Shown here: positions 34,378-43,520 of the stretch, in pieces
Position numbering within the stretch: the stretch's first letter is position 1
Layout of the letters: each line of letters opens with the position of its first letter
From: Streptomyces roseoverticillatus
GTDB lineage: Bacteria; Actinomycetota; Actinomycetes; Streptomycetales; Streptomycetaceae
DNA length: 64,000 bases
Assembly (NCBI RefSeq): GCF_000719265.1
Contig: NZ_JOFL01000024.1
Coordinates: forward strand, 24,566 to 88,565
Direction: 5' to 3'
Position numbers and translations under genes: made by a program
Notes under the pieces: generated by a model
Seen by the model: the letters and a program-made list of their open reading frames with translations, nothing else
Databases searched by the model: none
What the model was told of the DNA's origin: nothing

Positions 34378-34564
34378 GGCACCAGCTACCAGCTACCAGC
34401 GCAGCACGAAGGACCCGGACCTCGCGAAGGTGCGCCGGACCGGGAAGACCGAGACGCGTGCGGAACGCATGGCGTTCTACGACAAGGCGTTCAACGAGCT
34501 GTTCCTCAGGCACCTCCATCCGCTTCCGGTCGGGGAGACGCCTGCGGGTGTGGCAGATGGCTGA
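34367..34564 (+). CDS. Small hypothetical protein after the metallopeptidase fragment
   Basis: A 65-residue frame, VRNKAPATSYQRSTKDPDLA then KVRRTGKTETRAERMAFYDK and AFNELFLRHLHPLP. Its GTG overlaps the last codons of the peptidase fragment. Codon use is coding-like. It may be a frameshifted continuation of that gene or a separate short gene. Not recognised. Confidence 0.35.
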   Translation: MRNKAPATSYQRSTKDPDLAKVRRTGKTETRAERMAFYDKAFNELFLRHLHPLPVGETPAGVADG

Positions 34565-34767
34565 TGCCACTGCCCGCGGCGCAGCGGCGCTGCTGCCCGT
34601 ACTGGTTGTACCGGTCAGGCAGGGTGCAGGCCGGGGTGTCCGGCTTGGGTGATGAGGCTGGCTTCGGTGGCCAGGGGTGCGCCGGGGCGGGTTACGTAGG
34701 CCAGGTGCGGTAGTCGGCGTGGGCGGGGGTGAAGGTGCCCTCACAGGACGACTCCCGCCCCGTGTGC

Positions 34768-35199
34768 TCAGTCGATGCAGAACTCGTTGCCCTCGATGTC
34801 CAGCATCGGGATGCACGAATCATTGCCGTCGTACAGCGTTTGCACATGTACTGCGCCGAGCGGGACCAGTCGTGCGCATTCGGCCTCAAGTGCGGCGAGG
34901 CGCTCTTCACCTACGAGTCCGGTGCCGACCCGCACGTCAAGATGCACCCGGTTCTTGGCGGCCTTTCCTTCGGGGACGCGCTGGAAGTACAGTCGCGGAC
35001 CCACACCTGAGGGATCTATGCAGGCGAACCACGAATCCCGCTGCTCAGGTCGCTGTGAACGCTTGAAATCATCCCAAGTGGCAAACCCTTCTGGTGGCGG
35101 CGGTACGACGTACCCCAACACCTCGCACCAGAAACGAGCGAGACGCTCAGGTTCTGCGCAATCAAAGGTGACTTGGAACTTCCTGATCGCTGACATCAT
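34768..35199 (-). CDS. VOC (glyoxalase-like) family protein
   Basis: A 143-residue protein of the VOC superfamily: MSAIRKFQVTFDCAEPERLA opens the first beta-alpha-beta unit, RFWCEVLGYVVPPPPEGFAT follows. The second unit contains NRVHLDVRVGTGLVGEERLA (His ligand) and MLDIEGNEFCID (acidic ligand). This is the common single-chain glyoxalase-like group with two modules. The start may be ATG 35199 or ATG 35196. Most such proteins in Streptomyces have no assigned substrate; resistance by sequestration or isomerase activity are family possibilities. Confidence 0.88.
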   Translation of the reverse strand: MMSAIRKFQVTFDCAEPERLARFWCEVLGYVVPPPPEGFATWDDFKRSQRPEQRDSWFACIDPSGVGPRLYFQRVPEGKAAKNRVHLDVRVGTGLVGEERLAALEAECARLVPLGAVHVQTLYDGNDSCIPMLDIEGNEFCID

Positions 35200-35313
35200 T
35201 GCACCGTACCAAGGGGACTTGAGACTCTGCCGCTCATTTCCCCGGGGGAGCCGCCCGCGACCCCGTCGGACCCTGGGGGTGAGAAGGCGCGCATCAGTCT
35301 GCCCCGTCGGGTC

Positions 35314-36381
35314 CTAGTCACCACCACCGTCACCGCCCCCGCCCCCGCTGTCACCCCCGTCACTGCCCCCACCGGAGTCGCCGCCGTCCCCGCCGTCCGC
35401 GCCCCAGCCGTCGTTGCCGCCGGGCTCGTTGTCTTCGTCCCCCTTCCCGAGGTTGGTGAACCAGGGGCGGTCCCAGCTGTCGTCGGCGGCGACCGGCTCG
35501 GCCCCCTGCGCCGGGCGCCGCTCGGCGCGGAACCGTGCCAGCCCCGTCGTGTCGCCGAGCCCGAAGGCGACGGCGAAGACGTGGGCCATGACGGCGTCCA
35601 GCGGGTCGGGGCTCTCATGCTGTACGGGGGCCAGCGGCAGCAGGACCGTGCCCGGCTCGAGCGCCGGCCGGCGCGGCGGACGCGTCAGGAGGGCGACGCG
35701 TTGCTCGTTGCGCAGCAGCCACGAACTGACCGCGTTCTCCCGCCGCAGCACCCATTGCTGCCCGGGCAGCCGTGCCTCCACCGAACTCTTCGACTTGCGC
35801 AGCTTCTTCTTGAGGACGAGTTGCGCGTTGACGTCGCCGATGGTGAGGTGCAGGCCGCCGGAGGGGTTGCGGGAGTCGCGGTGGAAGCCGTGCGGCGCCC
35901 GGATCCGTACGACGGGGGCGTACGGTCCCCACACATCGGCTCGTACCAGGCGCCGGTCCACGGCGACGGTGATGGGCCCGGCGGGCCCCGGCGCGACCCG
36001 ACGCGCCATCCACAGCGGTACGCCCTCGGCGCGAGCCCTGTCAGCCAGGGCGGCCACGTGCACCGGTCCACCGCACTGCCGTACCGCCAGCTCGCCCAAA
36101 GCCCGGGAGAACTCGGCGGCCTGCCGGACCTTCACCAGAATGGTGGTGCCGGTGAGACGTGTCACCGGAACGACACCGGCCCCGTCCGTCAGCCGGTCCA
36201 GCGGGCGTTCCGTTCCGCCGCCTCCGAGCCAGCAGCCGCGCTGGAACGCCTCGGCCATGGCGCCGAGGTTCAGCTCGCCCAGCGGCGTGGTGCTGCCGCC
36301 CCGGCGCAGGCCGGTATCGGTGAGCTCCACGGTTCGTGCCAGCGGGTTCCACGACCGCTCGCTGTAGAGCGCCTGGCTCAC
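35314..36381 (-). CDS. Hypothetical protein with a Gly/Asp-rich C-terminal tail
   Basis: A protein of about 355 residues. The body is beta-rich with basic patches (RAPHGFHRDSRNPSGGLHLT, LVLKKKLRKSKSSVEARLPG) and the last 45 residues are nearly all Gly, Asp and Ser, a flexible tail. The GTG at 36381 has GGGGGTTGAT just upstream and is preferred to the ATG four codons earlier. No membrane segment or known domain. It lies upstream of a broken terD gene on the same strand, and tellurium-type clusters often contain such uncharacterised partners, so a stress-linked role is possible. Confidence 0.65.
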   Translation of the reverse strand: MSQALYSERSWNPLARTVELTDTGLRRGGSTTPLGELNLGAMAEAFQRGCWLGGGGTERPLDRLTDGAGVVPVTRLTGTTILVKVRQAAEFSRALGELAVRQCGGPVHVAALADRARAEGVPLWMARRVAPGPAGPITVAVDRRLVRADVWGPYAPVVRIRAPHGFHRDSRNPSGGLHLTIGDVNAQLVLKKKLRKSKSSVEARLPGQQWVLRRENAVSSWLLRNEQRVALLTRPPRRPALEPGTVLLPLAPVQHESPDPLDAVMAHVFAVAFGLGDTTGLARFRAERRPAQGAEPVAADDSWDRPWFTNLGKGDEDNEPGGNDGWGADGGDGGDSGGGSDGGDSGGGGGDGGGD

Positions 36382-36463
36382 ATCAACCCCCATATATATG
36401 TGGTTCAGCAGAGCCCGCCGGGCCCCAGGGACGTACTACGCGGCACGCGCCACGTACAGCGTG

Positions 36464-36772
36464 TTACTTGCTGATGGCGAAGCGCATCAGCGCGTGCTCG
36501 TCGCCCTGCTTGATTTTCCCCGTCTGGTTGTCACCGCTGTGGGCGAGGGAGCCGTTGCCCATGGGGTTGAGGGAGTCGAGGCCGGCCAGGCGGACGGGGT
36601 CCGAGCCCTGCATGGCGATGGCTATCAGGTCGAGGCCCGTGCCGGCCTTGCGGCGAAGCATGCCCATGACACCGTCGCTGCCGCCGGCTGTGGGGTCCCA
36701 CGACACACCGATGGACAGGTGGGTGACTCCGTCCAGGTCTGCCGGGCCGTCTTCCTTGGTGAGCGTGATCAT
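36464..36772 (-). pseudogene. TerD-family gene with an internal in-frame deletion
   Basis: The 102-residue frame begins ITLTKEDGPADLDGVTHLSI and GVSWDPTAGG, a TerD start, and runs to LAHSGDNQTG, the Ca2+-binding strand. It then jumps to KIKQGDEHALMRFAISK*, which resembles the C-terminal end of longer TerD-like Streptomyces proteins. TerD proteins are about 190 residues, so roughly 90 central residues, including the second half of the beta sandwich, are absent without loss of frame. A deletion between two TGK-like spots is likely. It is probably not functional, though transcription could continue. Confidence 0.6.
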
Positions 36773-36987
36773 GTGTGGAGCAACTATCTGTGCAGGGGAC
36801 TACAACACACACAGAGTGTGCCCGGCGCCTTTGCGGTTCCGGACGAGGGGGTCCCTTTGCCGTACGGGCCGGAGCGCCGCAGCACGGCAAGACGGCAGGG
36901 AGAGCGGTGCGGGCTTGCCGGGGCGTCGGGTGCGGCCGATGTCCCTCCCGTACCGAATGGAACATTCCGCCCCTACGGTGCCTGGGC

Positions 36988-38220
36988 ATGGACTCCACGC
37001 GAAGAACGATCCTGCGCGGTCTGGCCGCAGGGCCCCTGGCCGCAGCCGCCGGCGGCCTGCTCGTACCGTCCGCGGCACATGCCGCGCCCGGCGGTTTCGC
37101 CCTTGCGATGCGGCTCAGCCCGTCGCAGTACCACCGCAACTGGTCTGCCGCGGCCGACACCCTCCGCCGTCGCCTGGAACCCGCCGACCTGGTCAGGGAC
37201 GTGCTGCGGCAGCCGGAGCGCACCGGTGGCCCGGTAGGCGACTGGCGTGACGGGGCCGGCAAGGGCGCCGAACCCACCCGCTTCGACTACGGCTTCTCCT
37301 GGGACCCGGACACCAAGGACCCGCACGGCAAACTGGACGGCAATACCGCTCAGTGGTATCCGCAGGGGATCAGCACCAGCGTCGACGGCTACGGCGGCAC
37401 GGTGGGAGGCCGGAAGGTCGTCGCGGTCAGCTGGTACGGCTACGAGAACTACGAGAACCGGGGCGCACGCATCAGCTTCATCGATGTGACCGGCGACCCG
37501 AAGCGGCCGCGCTACCGGCACGTTCTCCTGGTCGAGCCCAGCCAGCTGCAGGGCTCGGACACCGCCACCTTCAACCCGGTGATCATGCACGCGGGTGGCG
37601 TGGCCTGGGTCGGCAACTTCCTCTACGTAGCCAACCTCCCCGGCCGACTGGCGCCTTTCAAGCAGGGCGGGGTGAGCGCCTTCGACCTCGCCCGGATGGT
37701 CAAGGTGAAGGGCGAGGACAAGCGCAAGGCGTTCGGCTACGACTACATCCTCCCCCTGCACCACCTCTACGAGAACCAGGGCGGCAGCACGCTGCGGCAC
37801 TCGCAGCTGTCACTGGACCGCACCCGCCGTAACGAACCCCACTCCCTCGTCGTCAGCGAGTTCCTCGAGGGCCGCAGGGGAAGGGTCGTGCGCTGGAACC
37901 TGAGCCCGGCCGGCTACCTGACCGACGGGCAGTCCGACGAGACCTGGACGTCCGAGTCCTACGTCCAGGGCGCGGTCGCCGTCGGCGACGACGCCTACTA
38001 CGCGGCCAACGTCCGTGGCAGAAAAGGCCCCGAGGACGCCAGGGCCCGCGCCCCGAAGGCGGGCCGGCTGTGGCTGCACCAGGGTCGTAAGGGCCGCCCG
38101 GAGAAGAGCGGCACGCTGGCCATCGGCCCCGAGGACCTCAGCTACGACGCGGGCAGACTCTGGTGCCTGGCCGAGCATCCGGGCCTGCGGCGCGTCTACC
38201 GCATCAGACTCCACCGCTGA
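36988..38220 (+). CDS. Tat-exported protein, beta-propeller-like, unknown function
   Basis: A 410-residue secreted protein. The N-terminus MDSTRRTILRGLAAGPLAAA, then a hydrophobic run and AHA-type cleavage site near residue 32, is a twin-arginine signal (RRTILRG). The mature part has repeated strands of WYGYENYENRGARISFIDVT, VAWVGNFLYVANLPGRLAPF and QGAVAVGDDAYYAANVRG type, suggesting a beta-propeller. No catalytic motif is recognised. The start at 36988 is chosen for the signal peptide; it lacks a clear ribosome site. It stands alone between terD and a small unknown gene. Confidence 0.75.
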   Translation: MDSTRRTILRGLAAGPLAAAAGGLLVPSAAHAAPGGFALAMRLSPSQYHRNWSAAADTLRRRLEPADLVRDVLRQPERTGGPVGDWRDGAGKGAEPTRFDYGFSWDPDTKDPHGKLDGNTAQWYPQGISTSVDGYGGTVGGRKVVAVSWYGYENYENRGARISFIDVTGDPKRPRYRHVLLVEPSQLQGSDTATFNPVIMHAGGVAWVGNFLYVANLPGRLAPFKQGGVSAFDLARMVKVKGEDKRKAFGYDYILPLHHLYENQGGSTLRHSQLSLDRTRRNEPHSLVVSEFLEGRRGRVVRWNLSPAGYLTDGQSDETWTSESYVQGAVAVGDDAYYAANVRGRKGPEDARARAPKAGRLWLHQGRKGRPEKSGTLAIGPEDLSYDAGRLWCLAEHPGLRRVYRIRLHR

Positions 38221-38442
38221 CCACCGGAACGGGGCCGGGCCGGGCCCACTGTCCTGGGCCCGGCCTGTCCGACTGTCGTATCGGCACCTGAAGGGCGCCA
38301 CCCCGTCCAGACGAGGAATCCCCTACAAGGGAAATCCCAACAAGCGCGCGAGATTGTCGGTGTGTCCGTTGGCAGACACCCCTGACCGGCTGCCCAACGG
38401 TATCCGGTCGCGTTTTTGTGATCGGCTCCGGGACTGTACAGG

Positions 38443-38802
38443 TCAAGCGTCAGGGTCAGTGTCGGCGCCGTCGAGCCGTACGAGAGGTGGGGGAGTCCAG
38501 TCCAACCCTTCCCTCTCCAATGTCGCCGAGATCCATTTTCGGCCGGCTGCTCCCGCCACGTTCCAGGCCCAGTGCATCGGGCGCTTGTCCTTACGCCACG
38601 GCGGCCACCGACGCGTTGGCCGTACCCCGGCCGCAATGTTGTGCACGAGGTCGGCAAGCCAAGCGATGCAGGCGACGTAGTCATCGTCCGGCCAGCTTTT
38701 CAGCGCTTCGCGGCGCCTGGCCATGCTGCGGATTTCAAGGACTGCCCGATGGGTCAGATAGGCGGCTGCCACCTGATCGTCAACCCGTCGCCTGCTTCCC
38801 AT
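38443..38802 (-). CDS. Hypothetical protein
   Basis: A 119-residue soluble, Trp-rich protein (MGSRRRVDDQVAAAYLTHRA, EALKSWPDDDYVACIAWLAD, HWAWNVAGAAGRKWISATLE). The ATG at 38802 has GGGGAG 6 nt upstream and gives a better N-terminus than the frame from 38868. No domain is recognised. It diverges from the next plus-strand gene. Confidence 0.6.
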   Translation of the reverse strand: MGSRRRVDDQVAAAYLTHRAVLEIRSMARRREALKSWPDDDYVACIAWLADLVHNIAAGVRPTRRWPPWRKDKRPMHWAWNVAGAAGRKWISATLEREGLDWTPPPLVRLDGADTDPDA

Positions 38803-38939
38803 CTGAGCTCCCCGCCCCCACCTGCACATATACGGAAAACACCAGCGAGCCGACCGGCGCCGGCCCAAGTGTCCCGCTGGCTGGGATGCATGGGCGTCAG
38901 AATGCGAGGAGCACGGACACGGCTAGCTAGGCTCTGCCC

Positions 38940-39686
38940 GTGTACAACTACCAAGATCCTTTTACTGCCTGCTATCCCGCCCTTCTGCCGTGGGCGCAGC
39001 CTTCCCGGCAGGACGATCTTCACCGTGCGGTGAGAGCTGCAGTGGAACGTTCGCTTGTGGCGCAGTGGGGTCACATAGCCCCGGAGAAACCGGCGACTGA
39101 CGCCGACGTTCATGCGATCGTCGCCGCCCGTGACGCCTACATCCAGGGCTGGTTCGACGCCGTGATCCGCCCTGCTTTCCACTGGCCCCCACACGACAGG
39201 GGGTGGTCGTCCCCGTTGGGGTCATGGCTGGATGCCTCGAGCAGCCACGGCCGGGGCAGGGCCTTCCGTCACACCATCGCCGAGAACCTCGACTTCTTTG
39301 CCAGATTCGAGTTCTGCGCCACGCTGGACCTGGTGAGGTACGCCGAGCACGCCGCCCGAACGGGGACGGGAACAGCACGGCAACGGGCTGCCGATGCTAC
39401 TGCTGAGGCCCTGCGGTGGGCGTGGGCCCGGCACGCCGACAGACTTGGCTGGGACGACGCAGAGTGGTACCAGTACATTGAGGTGAACGAGCTGATCGGC
39501 TGGACGGCGGCAGCGCTGCAACTTCCCGGGGTGAGGCCGTCCCAGGCTGCCGACCGGGTGGAAGAGATCGCCGAGCAGGAGTGGGACGACTGGTCACCGT
39601 GGACGTCGGATGAACTGCCGGCACCGTTCATCGCCCAGGCGGCGCAAGCCGTGGCGGACTGTGTGACGACAAGCGCGGCTACCTAG
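38940..39686 (+). CDS. Hypothetical protein
   Basis: A 248-residue helical, Trp-rich soluble protein (MYNYQDPFTACYPALLPWAQ, DAYIQGWFDAVIRPAFHWPP, DRLGWDDAEWYQYIEVNELI). It starts with GTG at 38940. TAGGCT lies 6 bp before it, which would suit a leaderless transcript, and there is no ribosome site. No known domain or signal. Converges with an IS5 remnant. Confidence 0.65.
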   Translation: MYNYQDPFTACYPALLPWAQPSRQDDLHRAVRAAVERSLVAQWGHIAPEKPATDADVHAIVAARDAYIQGWFDAVIRPAFHWPPHDRGWSSPLGSWLDASSSHGRGRAFRHTIAENLDFFARFEFCATLDLVRYAEHAARTGTGTARQRAADATAEALRWAWARHADRLGWDDAEWYQYIEVNELIGWTAAALQLPGVRPSQAADRVEEIAEQEWDDWSPWTSDELPAPFIAQAAQAVADCVTTSAAT

Positions 39687-39849
39687 GCCGTGCCCGACGG
39701 GTCGGGTGGGGCTTGAGTCGGACGATGAAACGTTTCGCTGTCTCCGGGCGAGTGATCATGTCTGGACGGCCGTGTCTCTACCTGTAATCCGCTCGTATGC
39801 AGATCCCATCCGTCCACGATGAGCACGGCGTCCTTGGCGAACCGCTTGC

Positions 39850-40078
39850 GTGGCTGGAGCGCCGGCAGCGGACCAAGGTGGTCGATGATCCGGTGCGCTG
39901 CAGACTTCGAGACGCTGAACAGCGGCGCGAGCTGCCACATCGTCAAGTACGTCCGCCAGTAGGCCACGTTTGCACCCTCACGTCGCAGCGCGGTCAGCAG
40001 CTTGCCGAACTGGCGCGGGCTCAGCCCGGTGAACGGGGCTGTCCAGGAAGACTTCGATGCTGTAATCACAACAGGCAT
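39850..40078 (-). mobile_element. IS5-family transposase remnant with internal deletion
   Basis: The frame from 40078 reads MPVVITASKSSWTAPFTGLS, PRQFGKLLTALRREGANVAY, WRTYLTMWQLAPLFSVSKSA and AHRIIDHLGPLPALQPRKRF, the N-terminal HTH part of an IS5-type (DDE_4) transposase. About 25 residues usually found between GANVA and YWRT are missing, and after VLIVDG the sequence degenerates. All catalytic residues after the first region are gone. Confidence 0.75.
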
Positions 40079-40121
40079 TCCAAGATCGTTCCATGGGGTG
40101 ACCTGAGGCTCGGTCTGTCTC

Positions 40122-40742
40122 TCAGCTGCCGCTCAGAGGAGACTTCCACGTCGGATCGTGGTGGGAACTTCTCGTGAGATGGGCAAGCAGGTGCTCCGCC
40201 GTGGTGAAGGCAGTGTCTTGGGGCGCGCCGGCCGCAGTCAGGGCGGAGGCCAGCCTTGCCAGGGCTGCATCTGGCAGGTCCGGGTCGGTAAGGAGGGGAA
40301 GGACCAGCAGGAGGCGGGCGGCCGAGTCCTTGACGCCTTCGCCCGTGGCCGGGGTGTCGGCGATGCGGATCAGTTCGTCCCACGACAGCCCGGTCCCCGA
40401 AAGGTCTCCTTCCCGACTGGCGACGTGCTGGGCGTGACTTTGGCCTGGATGGGTGAGGAGGTAGTCAGTGCTGTAGTCACCGAGCAGGTTGCGGTAGATC
40501 ACCACAACTCCAGGACCGCCCTCAGCCGCCACCCGGAACACCGGCCAGCGTTCGGGATTGAAGAGGACCTCGGACAAGGCATCGGCATCGGCGCCGTCAT
40601 CGCCGAACCACCCCGGAACAGGATCCGAAGCCCCCGACGCGTCGCCGCAGATCGCCATGAGGTAGTTCGACCAGAAACCTGGGCGAGGCAGTAGTGACTC
40701 GCCTGCAACCAGCGGTCCGTCGTCGTATCCCTTGATCAGCAT
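40122..40742 (-). CDS. Hypothetical protein
   Basis: A 206-residue acidic soluble protein starting MLIKGYDDGPLVAGESLLPR, with AGGA 8 nt upstream of the ATG. It has GVVVIYRNLLGDYSTDYLLT and a C-terminal helical region (ASALTAAGAPQDTAFTTAEH). No domain is recognised with confidence. The pattern (acidic, about 200 residues, orphan) would fit an immunity-type protein. Confidence 0.65.
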   Translation of the reverse strand: MLIKGYDDGPLVAGESLLPRPGFWSNYLMAICGDASGASDPVPGWFGDDGADADALSEVLFNPERWPVFRVAAEGGPGVVVIYRNLLGDYSTDYLLTHPGQSHAQHVASREGDLSGTGLSWDELIRIADTPATGEGVKDSAARLLLVLPLLTDPDLPDAALARLASALTAAGAPQDTAFTTAEHLLAHLTRSSHHDPTWKSPLSGS

Positions 40743-41012
40743 TCTTGGATCCTGGCACCAGCCACTGACATGGCCCGATCCGGGACTGGTATGGGCGCGC
40801 CGCTGAGTTTCGGAACACGCTTTACAGTTCGTCCCGGAAGACCTTCGGGTGGGCCGCCAGCAGGCCGCCCCACTTGACCGATAGCGCAACAGTGGTGGGC
40901 TGTCGTGGGATTCGTGTACTGGTGTGCGCTTGATGACGATGGAGTCGGTTGCAGTGCGATTACGGGGCGGGTGGGGCTCATGTGGTCGGGTGCAGCATTC
41001 GCACGGCCGGGA

Positions 41013-41210
41013 TCAGGTCTCGTAGAGGGCGCGCACCATGTCCGCGAACTGCTGGAGTCGGGCGGCCTCGCAGCCGTTGCAGCGGTACCAGTAGAACCGG
41101 ACGCGGGCCGGGTGGTTCTGCTGGCCGGAGGGTCGGGTGCGGCGGTACTCGGGTCGGAGCGGCCGGAGGCACAGTGGGCAGAGGTCTTCGTGAACGGGTT
41201 CGTGGTCCAT
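41013..41210 (-). CDS. Small zinc-ribbon-like protein
   Basis: A 65-residue protein with two cysteine pairs, LCPLCLRPLRPEYRR and YRCNGCEAARLQQFADM, spaced as in a treble-clef or zinc ribbon. The ATG start at 41210 lacks a strong ribosome site. No known family is assigned; it may be a regulatory or phage-type small zinc protein. Confidence 0.45.
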   Translation of the reverse strand: MDHEPVHEDLCPLCLRPLRPEYRRTRPSGQQNHPARVRFYWYRCNGCEAARLQQFADMVRALYET

Positions 41211-41354
41211 GGGCGGGAGGGTGCACAGGACGGCGGCTTACCGTCTCGGGCTGTTGTGGCGGCCCGCCTGCCGGGCGCCGCGGTAAAGATCTGGTGATGG
41301 CTTCCCGCCCGGCGGGAAGCGCCCTCATGAAAACCCGCCCCCGCCCTGACCGCG

Positions 41355-41855
41355 CTGCTGCCCGTCGAGGACAGCCGCCGCCCCCAGACTGGACCGGCTG
41401 CGCCGCTCCCCGCGCGGCATCACCGGCCCCGGCACGGGCAAGGCCATCAAGTGGTTCACCGAGCTGAACAAGCTCGGCGCCCACTCCTGGGACCTGTCCG
41501 CCATTCCCGCAGGCCGCTCGAGGTCTTCGACCTGCTGATGTCCGACCCGGCCCGCACCTCGGCGAACCCGGCTGCCAAGCACCGCATGCGCACCCTGGGC
41601 GACCTGGACGCCACCGCCCTGATGCTGCGCGAGGCGTGGATCACCCTCAGCCACACCGCCGCCGCCCCCGAGGGCGACGTCCGCGGCGGCTGCGACCTGC
41701 TCGACATCACCGCCATGCATCAGGCCGCGCGCACCGTCAGCGTGCAGGCCCGGCCCGAGGCCGAGACCATCGCGGATGAGCTGACCGTCCGCTACCGCAC
41801 CATCAACCCACCGCTGCGCCACCTGGCCAAGCACCTCGGCCCGGAGGGCGCCTAA
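41355..41855 (+). mobile_element. Tn3-family transposase remnant
   Basis: The plus strand reads LDRLRRSPRGITGPGTGKAI, KWFTELNKLGAHSWDLSAIP, AGRLEVFDLLM..., ATALMLREAWITLSH and ADELTVRYRTINPPLRHLAK. This follows the N-terminal region of Tn3-family transposases (a DVSAVPxxR segment, then a DLFxxLM segment, then RYRxVRPFL). The usual stretch of about 45 residues between the first two is deleted, and a frame change occurs near 41515. The catalytic DDE half is absent. Confidence 0.55.
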
Positions 41856-41868
41856 GAGGCTGGCCCTC

Positions 41869-42008
41869 TGACGGAGGCACTGAAGTTCCTGCCGAAGCTG
41901 GAACGGACGCTGGCTGAAAGCCGCGACACGCATGCCTGGATCGTCGGCACCGCCGAGGGCCTCGGAGTGGAGTTCACCGACGTGGAGCGGACCGACATCG
42001 AGCTGTGA
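41869..42008 (+). pseudogene. C-terminal fragment of an unknown gene
   Basis: A short, clearly coding frame reads LTEALKFLPKLERTLAESRD, THAWIVGTAEGLGVEFTDVE, RTDIEL* ending at 42008. There is no start codon or upstream continuation. It follows the Tn3 remnant and may be debris from the same insertion. Confidence 0.35.
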
Positions 42009-42190
42009 TCGTCCGTCCATGGACGGGGCCCCGGACCGCACTGTGACTGAGCGCTTCAGCTGCCCGGTTAAGAAAGGGCGGCGTGCCCACACCGTCCGCC
42101 CGGCCGGCCTCACTGTCAGCACTCTGTGTCATTATGCGGACGCGTCCCAGGGGAGTGGGCCGCGGACTGCTGATTGCCAGGGGGTTGAGA

Positions 42191-43276
42191 ATGGGTGCGG
42201 GTACGGAGCCGGACGGCTCGTCCAGGTCCGACGAGGAGTGGGAGCGGTTTCTGCGCGAGTCGGTGGCGGGTGCCGCCGACGCGCCCAAGGAGCCGTCGGC
42301 GCGGGCCCGCGACGTGGCAAAGCGGTTGAGCGCGGAGCCCGGCCGCGGCCCGGTGGGCTGGCGCAGCTACACGCCCGCGCGGCCCAAACGGCGCACGGGC
42401 TGGTACGTGGTCGGGCTGCTGGCCTCCCTGGTGCTGCTGGTGGTAGCGCTCGCGCCGGAGCGGATAGTGGACCTGTTCGCCGGCGCTGACTCCCCGCCGC
42501 TGGCGGCCCGCCCGCCTCAGGTACCTCCGGCGGAGGCGGCTCAGCGCCCCACCATGGACGAGCCGTTCCGCGGCTCGCCGGCGGCGGACTGGGCGAGCGG
42601 AGCGGCGGGGATCACCGTGCCGAAGGCCGGGGCGGTCGGCTGGATGAGCGCGGCCGAGGTCGAGCGGGCCCTCGCCCGCAGCCGGGACTTCCTCGTCGCG
42701 TCCGGCCTGGACCGCGGGGTGCTGCGGGGCGAGCGCCCTGAGAAGGCGATTGCACTGATCAACCCGCACCAGAAGGACGTCCAAGACCTTCTGAAAACCG
42801 CTTTCCGAACCCCGAGCGAGAAGAACGACCCCCTCCTCCTCTTCAGCCGCTTCCAGCCCTCCCGCACCCGCCTGGTCGGCGATGTCGTGAAGACCCGGGG
42901 CCGGCTCACCTACCGGGAGGGCGAACGCGGCGCGCTCCAGGTGACCGGCGACGTCACCTTTGTCTACCCGGTCACCCGCGCGGACGCGGGCGGCGGCGAC
43001 GAGATCGTGCGCACGATCGTCCGGCGCGAGCTGGTCCTGAGCTGGGACGACCCTGACAAGGTGATCACCGAGCCGGGTACGTTCTCGATCGTCTCGTACA
43101 AGTACGACATGACCAACGGCGGCTGCGGCGCCCCCACGGGCTATTTCACCCCGCCCTTCGGCACGGACCGCCGGCCAGCCGGAGCCGGGACGGAAGTTGA
43201 TCCGTACGATCGCAGCGCGCCGGTCGGGCGGGGCGAATCCTCTGGGGACGAGTGCGGGAGGGCGACGCGGTCCTAG
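42191..43276 (+). CDS. Membrane-anchored hypothetical protein
   Basis: A 361-residue protein with one transmembrane helix (about 76-96, GLLASLVLLVVALAP-like) after a charged cytoplasmic tail, and a large extracellular part. That part contains RALARSRDFLVASGLDRGVL, HQKDVQDLLKTAFRTP and LVGDVVKTRGRLTYREGERG, and ends SYKYDMTNGGCGAPTGYFTP. The ATG at 42191 has GGGGGTTGAGA upstream and is preferred to longer frames. Relatives are seen in Streptomyces as single-pass proteins of unknown role. No catalytic motif. Confidence 0.7.
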   Translation: MGAGTEPDGSSRSDEEWERFLRESVAGAADAPKEPSARARDVAKRLSAEPGRGPVGWRSYTPARPKRRTGWYVVGLLASLVLLVVALAPERIVDLFAGADSPPLAARPPQVPPAEAAQRPTMDEPFRGSPAADWASGAAGITVPKAGAVGWMSAAEVERALARSRDFLVASGLDRGVLRGERPEKAIALINPHQKDVQDLLKTAFRTPSEKNDPLLLFSRFQPSRTRLVGDVVKTRGRLTYREGERGALQVTGDVTFVYPVTRADAGGGDEIVRTIVRRELVLSWDDPDKVITEPGTFSIVSYKYDMTNGGCGAPTGYFTPPFGTDRRPAGAGTEVDPYDRSAPVGRGESSGDECGRATRS

Positions 43277-43289
43277 CGGGCGTTGCTCG

Positions 43290-43520
43290 GTGGAGGCCAC
43301 CTCAACCCCGAGGGCGATGAATATCCAGCCGCCGATCCGCTCCCGGTGCCGCTCCCAATGCGGGTGCGGGTGCCAGGCTGGTCGGCCGAGGAGCGTGCTC
43401 AGCCGGGCGGCGACGTGCACGAGCGCCGGCCGGTAGATGACGCCGATCGTGACATCGAGCGCGTCGAGTCAGCCAGGTCCGGTACGCAGCACAAGTTGCG
43501 CCGGGCAGTTCCGCGCTCAA
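43290..43520 (-). pseudogene. Hypothetical protein gene with frameshift
   Basis: The frame from 43520 (TTG) reads MSAELPGATCAAYRTWL, then a one-base shift near 43470 leads to LDALDVTIGVIYRPALVHVA, ARLSTLLGRPAWHPHPHWER and IGGWIFIALGVEVASTEQRP. The second part is strongly protein-like with one amphipathic or membrane segment. The true 3' end is unclear because that frame runs on into the antisense of the preceding gene. Family unknown. Confidence 0.4.

Noticed and set aside
42116-43420. 434-residue minus-strand frame over the membrane-anchored protein
   Set aside because: Only its first part (43290-43420) looks like protein; the rest mirrors the plus-strand gene.
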